Below are positions 44,414 to 53,239 of a stretch of DNA of 64,000 bases, in pieces. The DNA lies in the NCBI GenBank assembly GCA_014058405.1, contig CP047423.1, forward strand, positions 186,001-250,000, given 5' to 3'. Under the pieces are notes generated by a model, which was given only the letters and a program-made list of their open reading frames with translations, did not search any database and was not told the DNA's origin. Numbering within the stretch: the first letter of the stretch is position 1; every line of letters starts with the position of its first letter. The DNA comes from Candidatus Nitrospira kreftii. GTDB taxonomy: Bacteria > Nitrospirota > Nitrospiria > Nitrospirales > Nitrospiraceae. Made by a program: the position numbers and the translations under genes.

Positions 44414-45724
44414 ATGTCTGAAAAGCACACGCACACGAGGACCATCGCCGTCGATCTGGTGGCCCGCGTGGAAGGGGAAGGCGCGCTCCGTGTCACGGTG
44501 AAGGGCGATGCAGTCCAGGACGTACAACTCAAGATTTTCGAGCCACCCAGGTTTTTTGAAGCCTTTTTGCAGGGTCGGCATTACGACGAAGTGCCTGACA
44601 TCGTCGCGCGGATCTGCGGGATCTGCCCGATTGCCTACCAGATGAGCGCGGTCCATGCACTCGAGCAGATTTTTGGCCTGCGCGTCGAGGGGGCGTTGCG
44701 AGACTTGCGGCGGCTCATTTATTGCGGCGAGTGGATCGAAAGTCATGCGCTGCATGTCCACCTGCTTCAGGCGCCGGATTTTCTCGGGTACGAGAGCGGC
44801 ATCGCGATGGCGAAAGACCATCCGGCCGTGGTGACTCGTGGTTTGCGGCTCAAAAAAGCAGGCAATGCGATCATGACGTTACTTGGCGGCCGGTCGGTGC
44901 ATCCGGTCTCCGTGAAGGTGGGAGGCTTCTCGCGGGTTCCATTGCGCCGTGAGCTGGAAGGGATGAAAGACGAACTCTTATGGGCGCGCGATGCGGCGGT
45001 GGAAACCGTGCGATGGGTCGCGGGGTTCGACTTTCCGGAATTTACTCCTGACTACAATGACGTCGCGCTCCGACACCTCGATGAGTATCCGCTCAATGAA
45101 GGACAGGTCGTCGCTTCCAGTGGATTGCAGATCTCGGTGAACGAGTTCGAGCGACATTTCACCGAGCACCAGGTCTCTTATTCCACCGCCCTCCACTGCA
45201 CCTTGCAAGGCTCGCCCTATCTGGTCGGCCCGCTGGCTCGTCTGAACTTGAATCTCGAGCATTTGACACCGTTGGCCAAGCAGGTCTTGGCCGACTGTGC
45301 GGTTGCATTGCCTATCCGTAATCCATTTCACGGGATCATCGCCCGCTCGGTCGAGATTCTCTATGCAGTGGAAGAATCGTTACGACTGATCGAGCGGTAC
45401 GAACCTCCACCCGTACCGGCAGCGCCTATTACGGTGCAGCCGGGCATCGGTATGGCCTGCACGGAAGCACCCAGAGGAATTCTTTATCATCGGTATGAGG
45501 TAGACGGCGACGGCATCGTCCGTGAGGCCAAGATCGTTCCACCGACCTCGCAGAACCAATGTCGCATTGAACAGGATCTGCGTTTGTTCCTGCCGCGCCT
45601 CCTTTCTCTTCCCGATAAGGAGGCGGCACTGGCCTGCGAGCGGGTCATTCGTTGCTACGACCCCTGCATTTCCTGTGCGACCCACTTTCTGAATCTGGAA
45701 ATCAGGAGAGAGAGCAGCGCGTGA
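44414..45724 (+). CDS. hydA: Group 3b hydrogenase alpha (large, catalytic) subunit
   Basis: A 436-residue large subunit. The two NiFe-binding motifs are [11 protein letters not shown] (about residue 70) and, at the C-terminus, [10 protein letters not shown]. The four Cys give the Ni and Fe ligands. After the His there is a tail of twelve residues ([12 protein letters not shown]), probably removed by the protease encoded next. The L1 pattern CGICPIAYQ is that of group 3b. The enzyme can oxidise H2 with NAD(P) reduction, or reduce protons or sulfur in some relatives. Its stop overlaps the GTG of the protease gene. Confidence 0.94.
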   Translation: MSEKHTHTRTIAVDLVARVEGEGALRVTVKGDAVQDVQLKIFEPPRFFEAFLQGRHYDEVPDIVARICGICPIAYQMSAVHALEQIFGLRVEGALRDLRRLIYCGEWIESHALHVHLLQAPDFLGYESGIAMAKDHPAVVTRGLRLKKAGNAIMTLLGGRSVHPVSVKVGGFSRVPLRRELEGMKDELLWARDAAVETVRWVAGFDFPEFTPDYNDVALRHLDEYPLNEGQVVASSGLQISVNEFERHFTEHQVSYSTALHCTLQGSPYLVGPLARLNLNLEHLTPLAKQVLADCAVALPIRNPFHGIIARSVEILYAVEESLRLIERYEPPPVPAAPITVQPGIGMACTEAPRGILYHRYEVDGDGIVREAKIVPPTSQNQCRIEQDLRLFLPRLLSLPDKEAALACERVIRCYDPCISCATHFLNLEIRRESSA

Positions 45725-46203
45725 GAACAAACGGTCCTCGCTTCTCCTCGATTCGGATTATCGGCCTTGGCAACGACCTGCGAGGTGATGATGCCGTCGG
45801 TCTTCTGACTGTCCACCGACTTCGGCAAACAATCGGTGACCGTGCTGAAGTGATCGAAGCGGGGATGGCGGGCGTTGACCTCATCGAACTGATGAAGGGC
45901 GCGTCCGTTGTGATTCTGATCGATGCTGCACGCGGTGGGAAGGCTCCCGGCAGTATCTATCGACTCGATGCGTCGGTGAGCCGGATCGGTGGACAAGTCT
46001 TTCCTCGCTCCAGCCATGCCATCGGGGTATCGGAGGCGATCGAGCTGGCCAGGGCAATGGACGTCCTCCCAGCTACCGTCATCGTGTACGGAGTCGAGGT
46101 TGGAAATACTGAACTCGGCCAACCGTTGTCATCTCCTATGGGCGAGGCGTTGGATCACGTTGTGAAACGGATCATCCAGGAATGTGAAGCCTGTCATGCA
46201 TGA
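45721..46203 (+). CDS. Hydrogenase maturation endopeptidase
   Basis: A 160-residue HycI/HybD-type protease. It begins at a GTG that overlaps the hydA stop. Conserved elements are [16 protein letters not shown] near the start with the Ni-sensing acidic residues, [26 protein letters not shown], and [15 protein letters not shown] with the conserved His. It cleaves the C-terminal tail of the large subunit after nickel insertion. Position right after hydA is the normal arrangement. It overlaps hypA by eight bases. Confidence 0.9.
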   Translation: MRTNGPRFSSIRIIGLGNDLRGDDAVGLLTVHRLRQTIGDRAEVIEAGMAGVDLIELMKGASVVILIDAARGGKAPGSIYRLDASVSRIGGQVFPRSSHAIGVSEAIELARAMDVLPATVIVYGVEVGNTELGQPLSSPMGEALDHVVKRIIQECEACHA

Positions 46204-46549
46204 GTTTCATCTGATGACACAAGTCGTGAAGGCTGTGGGGGAGAAGCTGAACGGAACTGGATCCACCAGACTGTCCGCAGTGCGACTCAAGGTCAGCGCG
46301 GTCTCGCATCTCCTCACTCACGATCACGCCACACTCCAAGCAACGTTCCAACTGGCTGCCCGAGGCACAAGGGCTGAAGGGGCGGAACTGGAGATCATTT
46401 CTGTCCCGGGCGAAGCCTGGTGCCCGACCTGTAGGCGTACCACTGCCATTACAGGATTCGGCGAGCCCTGTTCGGCCTGCGGAGGACCTGTCATTGCGGC
46501 ACCAGAACAACCAGAAGTGGTGCTCCACGAATTAGTGGTGCAGGGATGA
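46196..46549 (+). CDS. hypA: Hydrogenase nickel-insertion protein HypA
   Basis: A 117-residue protein starting MHEFHLM, where His-2 is the family nickel ligand. A zinc-binding domain has CPTC (about residue 75) and CSAC (about residue 92). It delivers Ni to the large subunit, usually with the GTPase HypB, but no hypB is found in this window. The ATG at 46196 is required to place His-2; the frame is open upstream to 46184. It overlaps the protease gene before it and hypF after it, so the genes are coupled. Confidence 0.92.
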   Translation: MHEFHLMTQVVKAVGEKLNGTGSTRLSAVRLKVSAVSHLLTHDHATLQATFQLAARGTRAEGAELEIISVPGEAWCPTCRRTTAITGFGEPCSACGGPVIAAPEQPEVVLHELVVQG

Positions 46550-48909
46550 GAAAGACCCTCGCTCAGCGTGTGCAGGTCAATGTGGAAGGAACGGTGCAAG
46601 GTGTGGGGTTTCGCCCGTTCGTCTATCGGTTGGCACATGAGTTGGGGCTGACGGGGTGGGTGCAGAACACAAGAAACGATGTGCTGATCGAAGTCGAAGG
46701 GAACGTAACGATCGTCGACGAGTTTCTCCAGCGGTTGCGCACCGATGTTCCGCCTTCAGCTTCCATTGAAACAGTGATCACAACGATTGTTCCGGTGCTC
46801 GATGACGCCGGTTTTTCAATCAACCAGAGTGCGGAATCCGGCCAACGAGTCCTCGTCATTCCTCCGGATCTCGCGACTTGCGCCGACTGTCAGCATGAGC
46901 TCGCCGACCCACACGACCGTCGTTTCCGGTATCCGTTCCTCACCTGCACCCAATGTGGACCACGCTATAGCCTGCTCACGGCGATTCCCTATGAGCGCTC
47001 CAATACGACTATGGCAGGCTTCGAGCTCTGCTCGGCCTGTGCCGTAGAGTATGGGGCTGAAACGAATCGACGCTTTCATGCCGAGCCGATCGCCTGTGCC
47101 ACTTGTGGTCCGCGCCTATGTTTGTGGAATGAGCAGGGTCACGAAATTGCAAATGAGGAGCGAGCCCTACAGCAGACAGTAGCACTGCTCGATGAAGGCC
47201 TCATTGTGGCGGTGAAAGGGCTCGGCGGGTTTCAGCTCTGGGCTGATGCAAGGTCAGAGGGTGCCATTCAGCGGTTGCGCGATCGGAAGCGGAGAGCGGA
47301 GAAACCCTTTGCTGTACTGTTCCCCTCTCTTGAAGCGGTCAAAGACTATTGCCTGTTGTCGGCAGATGAGGAGGCGTTGCTCTGCTCGGCGAAAGCGCCG
47401 ATCGTCCTGGCGCGAAAGCGGCGAGATGCAGCCCTTGCTGAAGCCGTGGCACCAGGCGATCGCTATCTCGGTGTGATGTTGCCGACAACTCCCCTCCATC
47501 ATCTCTTAATGGCCGCGCTCCGGCGTCCCATGGTCGCGACGAGCGGTAATCGATCAGAAGAACCGATCGTGATCGACGAGCAGGAGGTGCGGATTCGACT
47601 CAAAGGCATTGCCGATGCATTCCTCGTACATGATCGACCGATCACAAGGCCGGTCGATGATTCGGTGGTGTTGGTGGTTGAAGGTACGCCGGATCGCAAC
47701 GACCGAGGCGAGGTGGGCAAGCTCAGGTCTGAGGTGATGATCCTTCGCCGGGCGCGAGGCTATGTTCCTCAGGCTATTCGCTGGAGCGATGGCGTACCAG
47801 ATGGAATGCAGAGCCCGGTCCTTGCCGTGGGCGGACATCTCAAGAACACTGTCGCCCTTCTGACGGGCCATCGCGTGACGCTCAGCCAGCATCTCGGCGA
47901 TCTGTCAACCGTTGAAGCGGACAGGGCTTTTCGGCAGGCCGTCGAGGATCTCCAGCGACTACTACACGTGACCCCCCAGGCCATTGCGTGCGATTTGCAT
48001 CCGGACTATCGTTCGACCAGCTTCGCGCGAGAACTGGCCGCGACTCTGTCTGTTCCGTTGATTCCCGTGCAGCATCACCATGCGCATGTGGCTTCTTGCA
48101 TGGCTGAACACAAACTCGACGGTGACGTGTTGGGCATCGCTTGGGATGGGGCTGGATATGGAGGAGACGATCAGGTCTGGGGCGGAGAATTCTTCATTGC
48201 GAGCTATCAACAGTTCATGCGGTTTGCCTCCCTCAGACCCTTTCGGTTATTGGGCGGAGAAGCGGCCATGAAGCAGCCGGGCCGATCTGCAGCCGCGATC
48301 TTGTGGGAGCTCATGGGAGAGCAGATGCTGACGCAGGATCTTCCTGCTTGGGGAGTAACGCACAATCAGCGTGAGAAGTTCGCAGGCGTACTCAAGTCCG
48401 GCATCGCGTCGCCCTGGACGACGAGCATGGGGCGACTCTTCGACGCTGTTGCGTCACTCACTGGCCTGTGCCACCTACCTTCCTTCGAAGGGCAGGCAGC
48501 TATGGCAGTCCAGTTTGCCGCGGAGCAAGAAGTGGAATCAAGCGGAGTAACGGTAGAAGGCTATCCGATGGATTTAGTGTCCAGTCAGAGTCCCAATACC
48601 AAGTGGTTGATCGATTGGCGATCCATGATCAGCGCCATATTGTGTGATCTTCGCAGAGGGATTAGTCCTGATAAGATTGCCGCGCGGTTTCATCTCGGTC
48701 TTGCAGTGGCGACTGTGCGTGTCGCCCAAGCAGTTGGTCTACCTCGCGTCGTCCTGACTGGAGGCTGTTTTCAGAACCGACTGCTTTTGTCGCTCGTCCG
48801 GAGACGATTGGAAGAGGCAGGGTTCGAGGTCTATAGTCACAGCCTGGTTCCACCCAACGATGGAGGGCTGTCGCTGGGGCAAGCAGTCATCGCCGCGCGT
48901 ATTTTGTGA
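46546..48909 (+). CDS. hypF: Carbamoyltransferase HypF
   Basis: A 787-residue protein with all HypF parts in order. An acylphosphatase domain (VEGTVQGVGFRPFVYRLAHE) comes first, then two zinc fingers (CADCQHEL...CTQCGPRY and CSACAVEY...CATCGPRL), a YrdC-like domain (VAVKGLGGFQLWADA; ATSGNRSEEPIV), and a Kae1-like domain (CDLHPDYRSTSFA; VQHHHAHVASCMAEHKL; DGAGYGGDDQVWGGEF). It makes a thiocarbamate on HypE from carbamoyl phosphate, the source of the CN ligands. Its ATG overlaps hypA by four bases. Confidence 0.95.
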   Translation: MRKTLAQRVQVNVEGTVQGVGFRPFVYRLAHELGLTGWVQNTRNDVLIEVEGNVTIVDEFLQRLRTDVPPSASIETVITTIVPVLDDAGFSINQSAESGQRVLVIPPDLATCADCQHELADPHDRRFRYPFLTCTQCGPRYSLLTAIPYERSNTTMAGFELCSACAVEYGAETNRRFHAEPIACATCGPRLCLWNEQGHEIANEERALQQTVALLDEGLIVAVKGLGGFQLWADARSEGAIQRLRDRKRRAEKPFAVLFPSLEAVKDYCLLSADEEALLCSAKAPIVLARKRRDAALAEAVAPGDRYLGVMLPTTPLHHLLMAALRRPMVATSGNRSEEPIVIDEQEVRIRLKGIADAFLVHDRPITRPVDDSVVLVVEGTPDRNDRGEVGKLRSEVMILRRARGYVPQAIRWSDGVPDGMQSPVLAVGGHLKNTVALLTGHRVTLSQHLGDLSTVEADRAFRQAVEDLQRLLHVTPQAIACDLHPDYRSTSFARELAATLSVPLIPVQHHHAHVASCMAEHKLDGDVLGIAWDGAGYGGDDQVWGGEFFIASYQQFMRFASLRPFRLLGGEAAMKQPGRSAAAILWELMGEQMLTQDLPAWGVTHNQREKFAGVLKSGIASPWTTSMGRLFDAVASLTGLCHLPSFEGQAAMAVQFAAEQEVESSGVTVEGYPMDLVSSQSPNTKWLIDWRSMISAILCDLRRGISPDKIAARFHLGLAVATVRVAQAVGLPRVVLTGGCFQNRLLLSLVRRRLEEAGFEVYSHSLVPPNDGGLSLGQAVIAARIL

Positions 48910-49018
48910 AGCGTGAACCGTTTGGGAGTGAACGTTTCATGTTTCACGTTATGGAGATGGAGATCAGAAACCTGGGACATGGAACTCGCAACTTGAAACT
49001 TGAACGTTAGGAGCGAAG
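48906..49018 (+). repeat. Intergenic GTGAA/TTGAAAC motif region before hypC
   Basis: The gap between hypF and hypC is built of short related words: GTGAAGCGTGAACC (48906-48919), GAACGTTTCATGTTTCACGTT (split here as GAACGTTTCATG and TTTCACGTT, 48930-48950) and CAACTTGAAACTTGAACG (about 48989-49006). The words recur in the hypD-hypE gap at 58845-58995 and near 22985. Their role is unknown. Confidence 0.45.
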
Positions 49019-49267
49019 ATGTGTCTCGCCGTCCCAGGACAGGTTCTGAATATCAAGGACGATCAGCTTCGCACTGCAACGGTATCGTTCGGCGGAGTGA
49101 CGAAGTCCATCTCGTTGGCCTTGGTGCCGGAAGCAGGGGTAGGTGACTACGTCATCGTACACGTTGGGTTTGCTATCAGCAAACTAGACGAGGATGCAGC
49201 ACGACGCACATTGGAAACCTACGCAGATATGGCGGCGTTAGAATCGCCAAAGGGGCTCAAGGGCTGA
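49019..49267 (+). CDS. hypC: Hydrogenase assembly chaperone HypC
   Basis: An 82-residue protein starting MCLAVPGQVLNI, where Cys-2 is the conserved residue that contacts the iron and HypD. It has the usual OB-fold pattern (ATVSFGGVTKSISLALV; VGDYVIVHVGFAISKLDEDA). It brings the Fe(CN)2CO unit from HypD to the large subunit. TTAGGAGCGAAG precedes the ATG. In most genomes hypD follows directly; here it is 8.5 kb away. Confidence 0.93.
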   Translation: MCLAVPGQVLNIKDDQLRTATVSFGGVTKSISLALVPEAGVGDYVIVHVGFAISKLDEDAARRTLETYADMAALESPKGLKG

Positions 49268-49425
49268 ATGCTGCCGGCTGAACATGTGTAGCGTGTGAAG
49301 AAATTGATTGAACCATGCGACTGGCTTAGGCTTCAACCGAATTGCACTCTGCCCCAAATTGGGTACTCTGAAATAGCGTCAACCAACGACAGGGAAGCAC
49401 ACGCTCCATCAAAGAGGATTACCTG

Positions 49426-49815
49426 GTGAAGGCCTTTCTCAGAAGTCTTCTCGCGCTGCTTTTGCTCTTTACACTAGGGTGCGTCACACCCGTGACCCCA
49501 GAACAAATCGCCAGTGCTGACTATGGAACAGTTCCGGCGGCACCAACCTATCAGAAGGCCATTAAGCACCTTATGCAACCTATGCTGTTTGATCCGTTCA
49601 CGGCTCGCTTTCGATTCTTAGGAGAGCCACAGAAAGGCTATGCGTATCTCTCGGGTAGGAGACAACCTCCCATGTTTGGATACCTCGTGCACGTGGGGAT
49701 CAATGCCAAGAACTTGAGGGGCAACTATGTGGGCGAGGAACCGTATCGATTCTTTATCAAGAACCACATACTCTATCCCTTGAGCAAGTCGGATAAGGCT
49801 GAAGTTGTGCAATAG
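49426..49815 (+). CDS. Small lipoprotein
   Basis: A 129-residue lipoprotein that begins at a GTG with AGAGGA upstream. The lipobox is LLFTLGC (Cys about residue 19). The mature part has PTYQKAIKHLMQPMLFDPFT and MFGYLVHVGINAKNLRGNYV, a domain seen in small secreted proteins of unknown function. It is the first gene of the accessory insertion between hypC and hypD. Confidence 0.65.
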   Translation: MKAFLRSLLALLLLFTLGCVTPVTPEQIASADYGTVPAAPTYQKAIKHLMQPMLFDPFTARFRFLGEPQKGYAYLSGRRQPPMFGYLVHVGINAKNLRGNYVGEEPYRFFIKNHILYPLSKSDKAEVVQ

Positions 49816-49900
49816 GTGAGACTGGTTAGCGCCCTCTTGGGCTATACCAGAAGGCTCAGCGAGTACAGTAACCCAGTGCACCAAACAGGAGAGAAGCTCT

Positions 49901-50314
49901 GTGGGGAATGGGATGGAGAATGTCGGTGCAAGTCTCTCGGCATCTCGACGGGGATTTCTATTCGGGACCATTCTCGTTTTCATCATGAACTTTGCTGTGA
50001 TCGCGCTGGCGGGGGCCCGTGGGATTCCTGAGTGGACAGAATATCTCGCCCTTGTTGGAATTCTTGCCCAAGTCATTCTGATCCACCAACGAGAGCAGGC
50101 ACTCTATGCATCCAGGCGATGGCGGTTCTGGTATGCGTTGATCATTGCAGGGTTTGCCTGCGACCTCATGACTAGGCATCTCTGGATGCGGGGGCAGGAC
50201 ATTGTGGATCCTATACAAGTCCGCGGGCAGCTCTTGGTCGGAGGGTTTCTCTTGTTCTATATCATGGTATTCCCGGTTGTGCTCCGTCTCATCATTCGAA
50301 ACCAGAAATCATAA
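49901..50314 (+). CDS. Small integral membrane protein
   Basis: A 137-residue protein with four likely membrane spans: FLFGTILVFIMNFAVIALAG, EYLALVGILAQVILIHQ, FWYALIIAGFACDLMTRHLW and GQLLVGGFLLFYIMVFPVVL. GGAGAG lies before the GTG start at 49901; an internal ATG four codons later is an alternative. No family recognised. It lies just left of the 16-bp inverted repeat that bounds the toxin-antitoxin segment. Confidence 0.55.
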   Translation: MGNGMENVGASLSASRRGFLFGTILVFIMNFAVIALAGARGIPEWTEYLALVGILAQVILIHQREQALYASRRWRFWYALIIAGFACDLMTRHLWMRGQDIVDPIQVRGQLLVGGFLLFYIMVFPVVLRLIIRNQKS

Positions 50315-50324
50315 GAGGGGTCAT

Positions 50325-50340
50325 GAAATAGGGGTCAGAG
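50325..50340. repeat. 16-bp inverted repeat, left copy
   Basis: GAAATAGGGGTCAGAG at 50325-50340 is the exact reverse complement of CTCTGACCCCTATTTC at 54298-54313. The pair brackets about 4 kb of accessory genes. Similar GGGGTCAGAG words are common in intergenic DNA of many bacteria and near mobile elements, from memory. Confidence 0.7.
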
Positions 50341-50351
50341 AACAATTTGCT

Positions 50352-50605
50352 CAGTGGGCTGTGTGGATAAATGGAAACTGGCGTTTACCGTTCATGTTCA
50401 AGGACAGATACGCCTAGGTCTTGCATTATGAGGACTACCACTCATGGCTATGCACGATCCTCCCTATCCAGGCGAGTTCATGATCCAGGCCTATCTGGAG
50501 TCCAACAACTGACTCGACGCCCCCTCAGTTTAGACCGATTGCCTCCACGGCCGAAGGGTTCGCGCTGTGTAATAAGACTGTGCGGCGTCGGTGGCGTGTG
50601 ATCCG
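50352..50605 (+). pseudogene. Decayed HigB-HigA (and possible YoeB) remnants
   Basis: Bases 50352-50443 match the 3' end of the intact higB at 53.8 kb (WINGNWRLPFMFKD versus WINGNRRLTFTFKD) but stop early at TAG. From an ATG at 50444 the start of HigA is readable (MAMHDPPYPGEFMIQAYLES) and stops after 22 residues. Further on, CCGAAGGGTTCGCGCTGTGT near 50550 resembles the yoeB region at 52.5 kb read on the same strand (18 of 20 bases). The stretch is a graveyard of toxin-antitoxin copies related to the intact ones 3 kb downstream. Confidence 0.75.
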
Positions 50606-50794
50606 GACAGAAATCGCTAGGTTCGCCTAACGTCTTGCACCTTCAACAGTGGCCCTCCTACAATATGGCTCGCTCTTGTTTCAGGGCGATCAACCATGCC
50701 CTTTACTCTCGGCCGCCACTATCGTTTTCCGGTCTTCATCCCCGTTCGATGGGGGCGTGAGGGCGAACCTGTCGTCATTGGGGTGGCGCGCCTC

Positions 50795-51292
50795 ATGAAG
50801 CTACGAATTTCTCCCCTGGTTCTGCTCTTTCTCTTGAGCTCAGCCGAGGCATTCCCCTTCAGCGGCGAAGTAGTCGGAGTTCTTGAGGGGAGCGCCATCG
50901 AAGTCGTACGCCTCGGAAAGACGCAACGTATCCATTTGCACGGTCTCGATTGTCCGGAGAGGGGCCAACCCTACGGCGACGACGTGAAGCCAGCGATCTC
51001 GGCCCTCGTCTTCGCCATGCAAGTCATGGTCGAGCCTCATGGGAAGGACAAGCACGGGCGAATTATGGCCGATGTGCTGCTTGCGGATGGGACCAACGTG
51101 AATCACGCGTTGGTGAAAGACGGCCGATGCTGGTGGTCTCGAAAATTTGCACCGGGTGACGCTGAACTGGAACGGCTTGAGCTGGAAGCAAGAGAGGCGA
51201 AGAGGGGGCTGTGGGAAGATCCTGAACCGATCCCCCCATGGGAGTTCCGGAAAACCCTGCGGAAACCGTCCCGCGGTGCACCGAAGAACTGA
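50795..51292 (+). CDS. Secreted thermonuclease (SNase) family protein
   Basis: A 165-residue protein. The ATG at 50795 starts a signal peptide (ISPLVLLFLLSSAEAFPF). The SNase-fold domain has GEVVGVLEGSAIEVVR, then IHLHGLDCPERGQPYGDD and DKHGRIMADVLLADGTNVN, which carry the equivalent Arg, Asp and Glu residues of staphylococcal nuclease, and VKDGRCWWSRKFAPGD with the closing helix. It is probably periplasmic or exported and cuts nucleic acids. The frame is open upstream to 50696. It lies in the accessory block. Confidence 0.87.
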   Translation: MKLRISPLVLLFLLSSAEAFPFSGEVVGVLEGSAIEVVRLGKTQRIHLHGLDCPERGQPYGDDVKPAISALVFAMQVMVEPHGKDKHGRIMADVLLADGTNVNHALVKDGRCWWSRKFAPGDAELERLELEAREAKRGLWEDPEPIPPWEFRKTLRKPSRGAPKN

Positions 51293-51315
51293 GCACATTT
51301 CGTACTGAGATTGAA

Positions 51316-51684
51316 ATGCCGAAATCGACCACGACCTACTGGAACCCGTTGGCTCCCGACCAACGAACTCGCTGGACTCCCATCAAAGATCTGGAGGGGA
51401 TGGCCGAGGAAATCACATTGAGTCTCGATCCTGGGACGGGCGAATACACCAGACTGACCCGCTTCTTGCCTGGCGCCGATACATCGGCGTTCGGGGGAAA
51501 ATCCCATGCATACCCAGAGGAGATTTTTATTGTGAGCGGGCGGCTGTACGACCAGGCCTTCGATCGCTGGCTTGAAGCGGGAGAGTACGCAAGTCGCCCT
51601 CCGGGAGAACGGCATGGTCCGTTTAAAACCGATGTCGGGTGTGTGGTGCTGGAGGTGTCATTCCCCAACAGGGTAGCGGGCTGA
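51316..51684 (+). CDS. ChrR-like cupin protein
   Basis: A 122-residue protein with a cupin fold: DTSAFGGKSHAYPEEIFIVS, then GRLYDQAFDRWLEAGEYASR and PPGERHGPFKTDVGCVVLEV. The His and Glu residues of the first cupin motif and the His of the second could hold one metal. Family role: small-molecule binding or zinc-dependent sensing, as in ChrR. It lies 24 bases after the SNase gene on the same strand; no RNA polymerase sigma factor is nearby, so an anti-sigma role is unsupported. Confidence 0.72.
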   Translation: MPKSTTTYWNPLAPDQRTRWTPIKDLEGMAEEITLSLDPGTGEYTRLTRFLPGADTSAFGGKSHAYPEEIFIVSGRLYDQAFDRWLEAGEYASRPPGERHGPFKTDVGCVVLEVSFPNRVAG

Positions 51685-51795
51685 AAGGGCAGCTCATGTG
51701 GGAAACTCTGGGTGCGGAACGGCACCGAACTGAACTTGTCCTGAGCCCTATCTGTGCACAGTTGAAGCATCACAACATCACTTGAGAAGTCCTAC

Positions 51796-52209
51796 GTGAA
51801 CGCAAACGAAATTACCTTGCTGGCAAAGGCAACACAGGATGGATCAATGCCGTTTCCTGAAATTGTAGGGAAGCTCATCTCGAACGATGTCGAGTCGTAT
51901 CACGTGGACTATGTCACTCGCTCATTCACCTTCTACAGTGCGTCAGGGGCTGCCGTTCTAGCGCCCATCATCTTTGAGGGGCTTCCCTCGGTAGCCGAAG
52001 ACTTTGATGTGGCCGCACTCAAGGCGGCAATTCTCGACAGTCAACAACACGGACAAAAGTTCCGTGCCTTCTGCGAACGTGCCATGCAGGCCGGGGTGCA
52101 GGGGTACATCGCGTATCTTCGAGGGAAGCGAGTCACCTATTTCGGTCGTCAAGGGGATCAGCACACAGAGTGGTTTCCTGGCGCCAAATCGAATGACCTC
52201 TCCAAATAG
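51796..52209 (+). CDS. DUF1398 family protein
   Basis: A 137-residue soluble protein starting at a GTG. It reads GSMPFPEIVGKLISNDVESY, YHVDYVTRSFTFYSASGA, and AGVQGYIAYLRGKRVTYFGR, the pattern of DUF1398/YbcV-like proteins. Function unknown in all relatives. It is one of the orphan genes of the accessory block, oriented like its neighbours. Confidence 0.75.
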   Translation: MNANEITLLAKATQDGSMPFPEIVGKLISNDVESYHVDYVTRSFTFYSASGAAVLAPIIFEGLPSVAEDFDVAALKAAILDSQQHGQKFRAFCERAMQAGVQGYIAYLRGKRVTYFGRQGDQHTEWFPGAKSNDLSK

Positions 52210-52330
52210 TATGCGTGGCGCAGCTTGCTGCTTCCGATAGAGCTTGATGCAAAACACAGATCGCCTGTTCTGACAAGGCGTCGTTAGAATTACCGGGTGA
52301 TGCCGAGATTTGAGTGTGTATGTGGCTCTT

Positions 52331-52354
52331 ATGCGAATCGCCCTAAACAGTGAT
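52331..52354 (+). repeat. 24-bp direct repeat, left copy (flanks yoeB-yefM)
   Basis: The 24 bases at 52331-52354 (ATGCGAATCGCC then CTAAACAGTGAT) match 53171-53194 (ATGCGGATCGGC then CCATACAGTGAT) at 20 of 24 positions. The two copies bracket the yoeB-yefM locus. A weaker relative (TTGGCCTAAACATTGTG) lies near 54843. They may mark cassette or recombination junctions. Confidence 0.45.
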
Positions 52355-52366
52355 AGGCGTCTTGAA

Positions 52367-52626
52367 TCAGTAGTGGAATCGAAGCTGCGCAATTTCTAAC
52401 GCATCATTGACCACGCGATACACCATGCGATGTTCATCGGTAATCCGCCGCGACCACAACCCTGAGAGCGCATGCTTCAATGGTTCCGGTTTGCCGACGC
52501 CACCGAAGGGTTTGCGTTGTGTGTCGCGGATGAGCTTGTTGATCCGTTCCACCATGCGTTTGTCATGCTTCTGCCACTACAGGTAGTCTTCCCTTCCCTT
52601 GCCTTGTCTACGAACACCAGCGTCAC
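52367..52626 (-). pseudogene. yoeB: YoeB toxin gene inactivated by frameshift and nonsense codon
   Basis: The start of a Txe/YoeB toxin is readable from a GTG that overlaps the antitoxin stop (VTLVFVDKARE). There a 5-base tandem duplication (GGGAA twice) shifts the frame. The downstream frame gives EDYL, then a TAG where YoeB proteins have tyrosine, then WQKHDKRMVERINKLIRD and GKPEPLKHALSGLWSRRITD. The end has the conserved EHRMVYRV and a final FHY with the catalytic His and Tyr. The toxin therefore cannot be made in full from this sequence. The antitoxin yefM upstream is intact. A sequencing error would have to explain two lesions, so decay is more likely. Confidence 0.85.
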
Positions 52627-52871
52627 TTGGCCGGCTTCAGCTCACCTTTGCCTGTATTCAGTTGCCCCACGGCTGAGAGCAGTCTCTTGGCGTTGGCGGG
52701 CGTTCGTAGAAGGTGGGCAGTTTCTTCCAGCGCCTTGTAGTCCTCGAGCGACAGCATCACGACAGACTGTTCGCCGTTACGGGTAATGATCAAGGCTTCG
52801 TGGTCATCGCACACCCGGTCCATTGCGCGAGCGAGATTGGCACGAACGGCGGTGTAGGTCAGCGTATCCAT
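52623..52871 (-). CDS. yefM: YefM antitoxin
   Basis: An 82-residue Phd/YefM-type antitoxin. It starts MDTLTYTAVRANLARAMDRV, a DNA-binding N-terminus, and continues DDHEALIITRNGEQSVVMLS, LEDYKALEETAHLLRTPAN, a toxin-binding helix and tail. It is read leftward and its stop overlaps the yoeB start by four bases, the standard order. The partner toxin is broken, so this may now act only as a repressor or as protection against related toxins. Confidence 0.9.
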   Translation of the reverse strand: MDTLTYTAVRANLARAMDRVCDDHEALIITRNGEQSVVMLSLEDYKALEETAHLLRTPANAKRLLSAVGQLNTGKGELKPAK

Positions 52872-53239
52872 GGCAGCCTCCTGAACGTATGCTGTACAGC
52901 CGAATGCGGGAAATGTTTAGTATTGCACAACACCTAACCCCGTATCCCACCATATGCTACGTGATAAGGCCGTGCGATGCCGGTGAATTCACACGTTTGG
53001 TCGGTGGAGGACTACAAGGAAATGTGAGCAGCCTGGCCTCGGTGTGTTTCATGAACACGCATGACAAGTGGTCTCGCAGCCGCATCTCGTTGAAACGCCA
53101 ACGTTATGGAGGTATGCTCGAAACATTCGATAGTCTGCCAGTCGAGCGGAACAAGGCATAGTCGGTTCCTATGCGGATCGGCCCATACAGTGATTCCTGT
53201 CAACGGTAAGACGCTCTTCCCCATCAAAGGACTTGATCA
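52872..53239. other. Gene-poor stretch with a 24-bp repeat copy
   Basis: About 370 bases between divergent genes (yefM left, DUF2442 right). No convincing gene. The second copy of the 24-bp repeat is at 53171-53194. A CACCTAAC word near 52932 is similar to integron-type core words, but no partner sequence was found. Confidence 0.4.

Noticed and set aside
42986-44821. Leftward 611-codon frame opposite hydG-hydD-hydA
   Set aside because: It spans three well-supported hydrogenase genes on the other strand and has no domain or start signal; a long antisense frame in GC-rich DNA.
51316-51684. Anti-sigma factor ChrR
   Set aside because: Only the cupin half is present; the zinc-binding anti-sigma domain and a partner sigma factor are missing.
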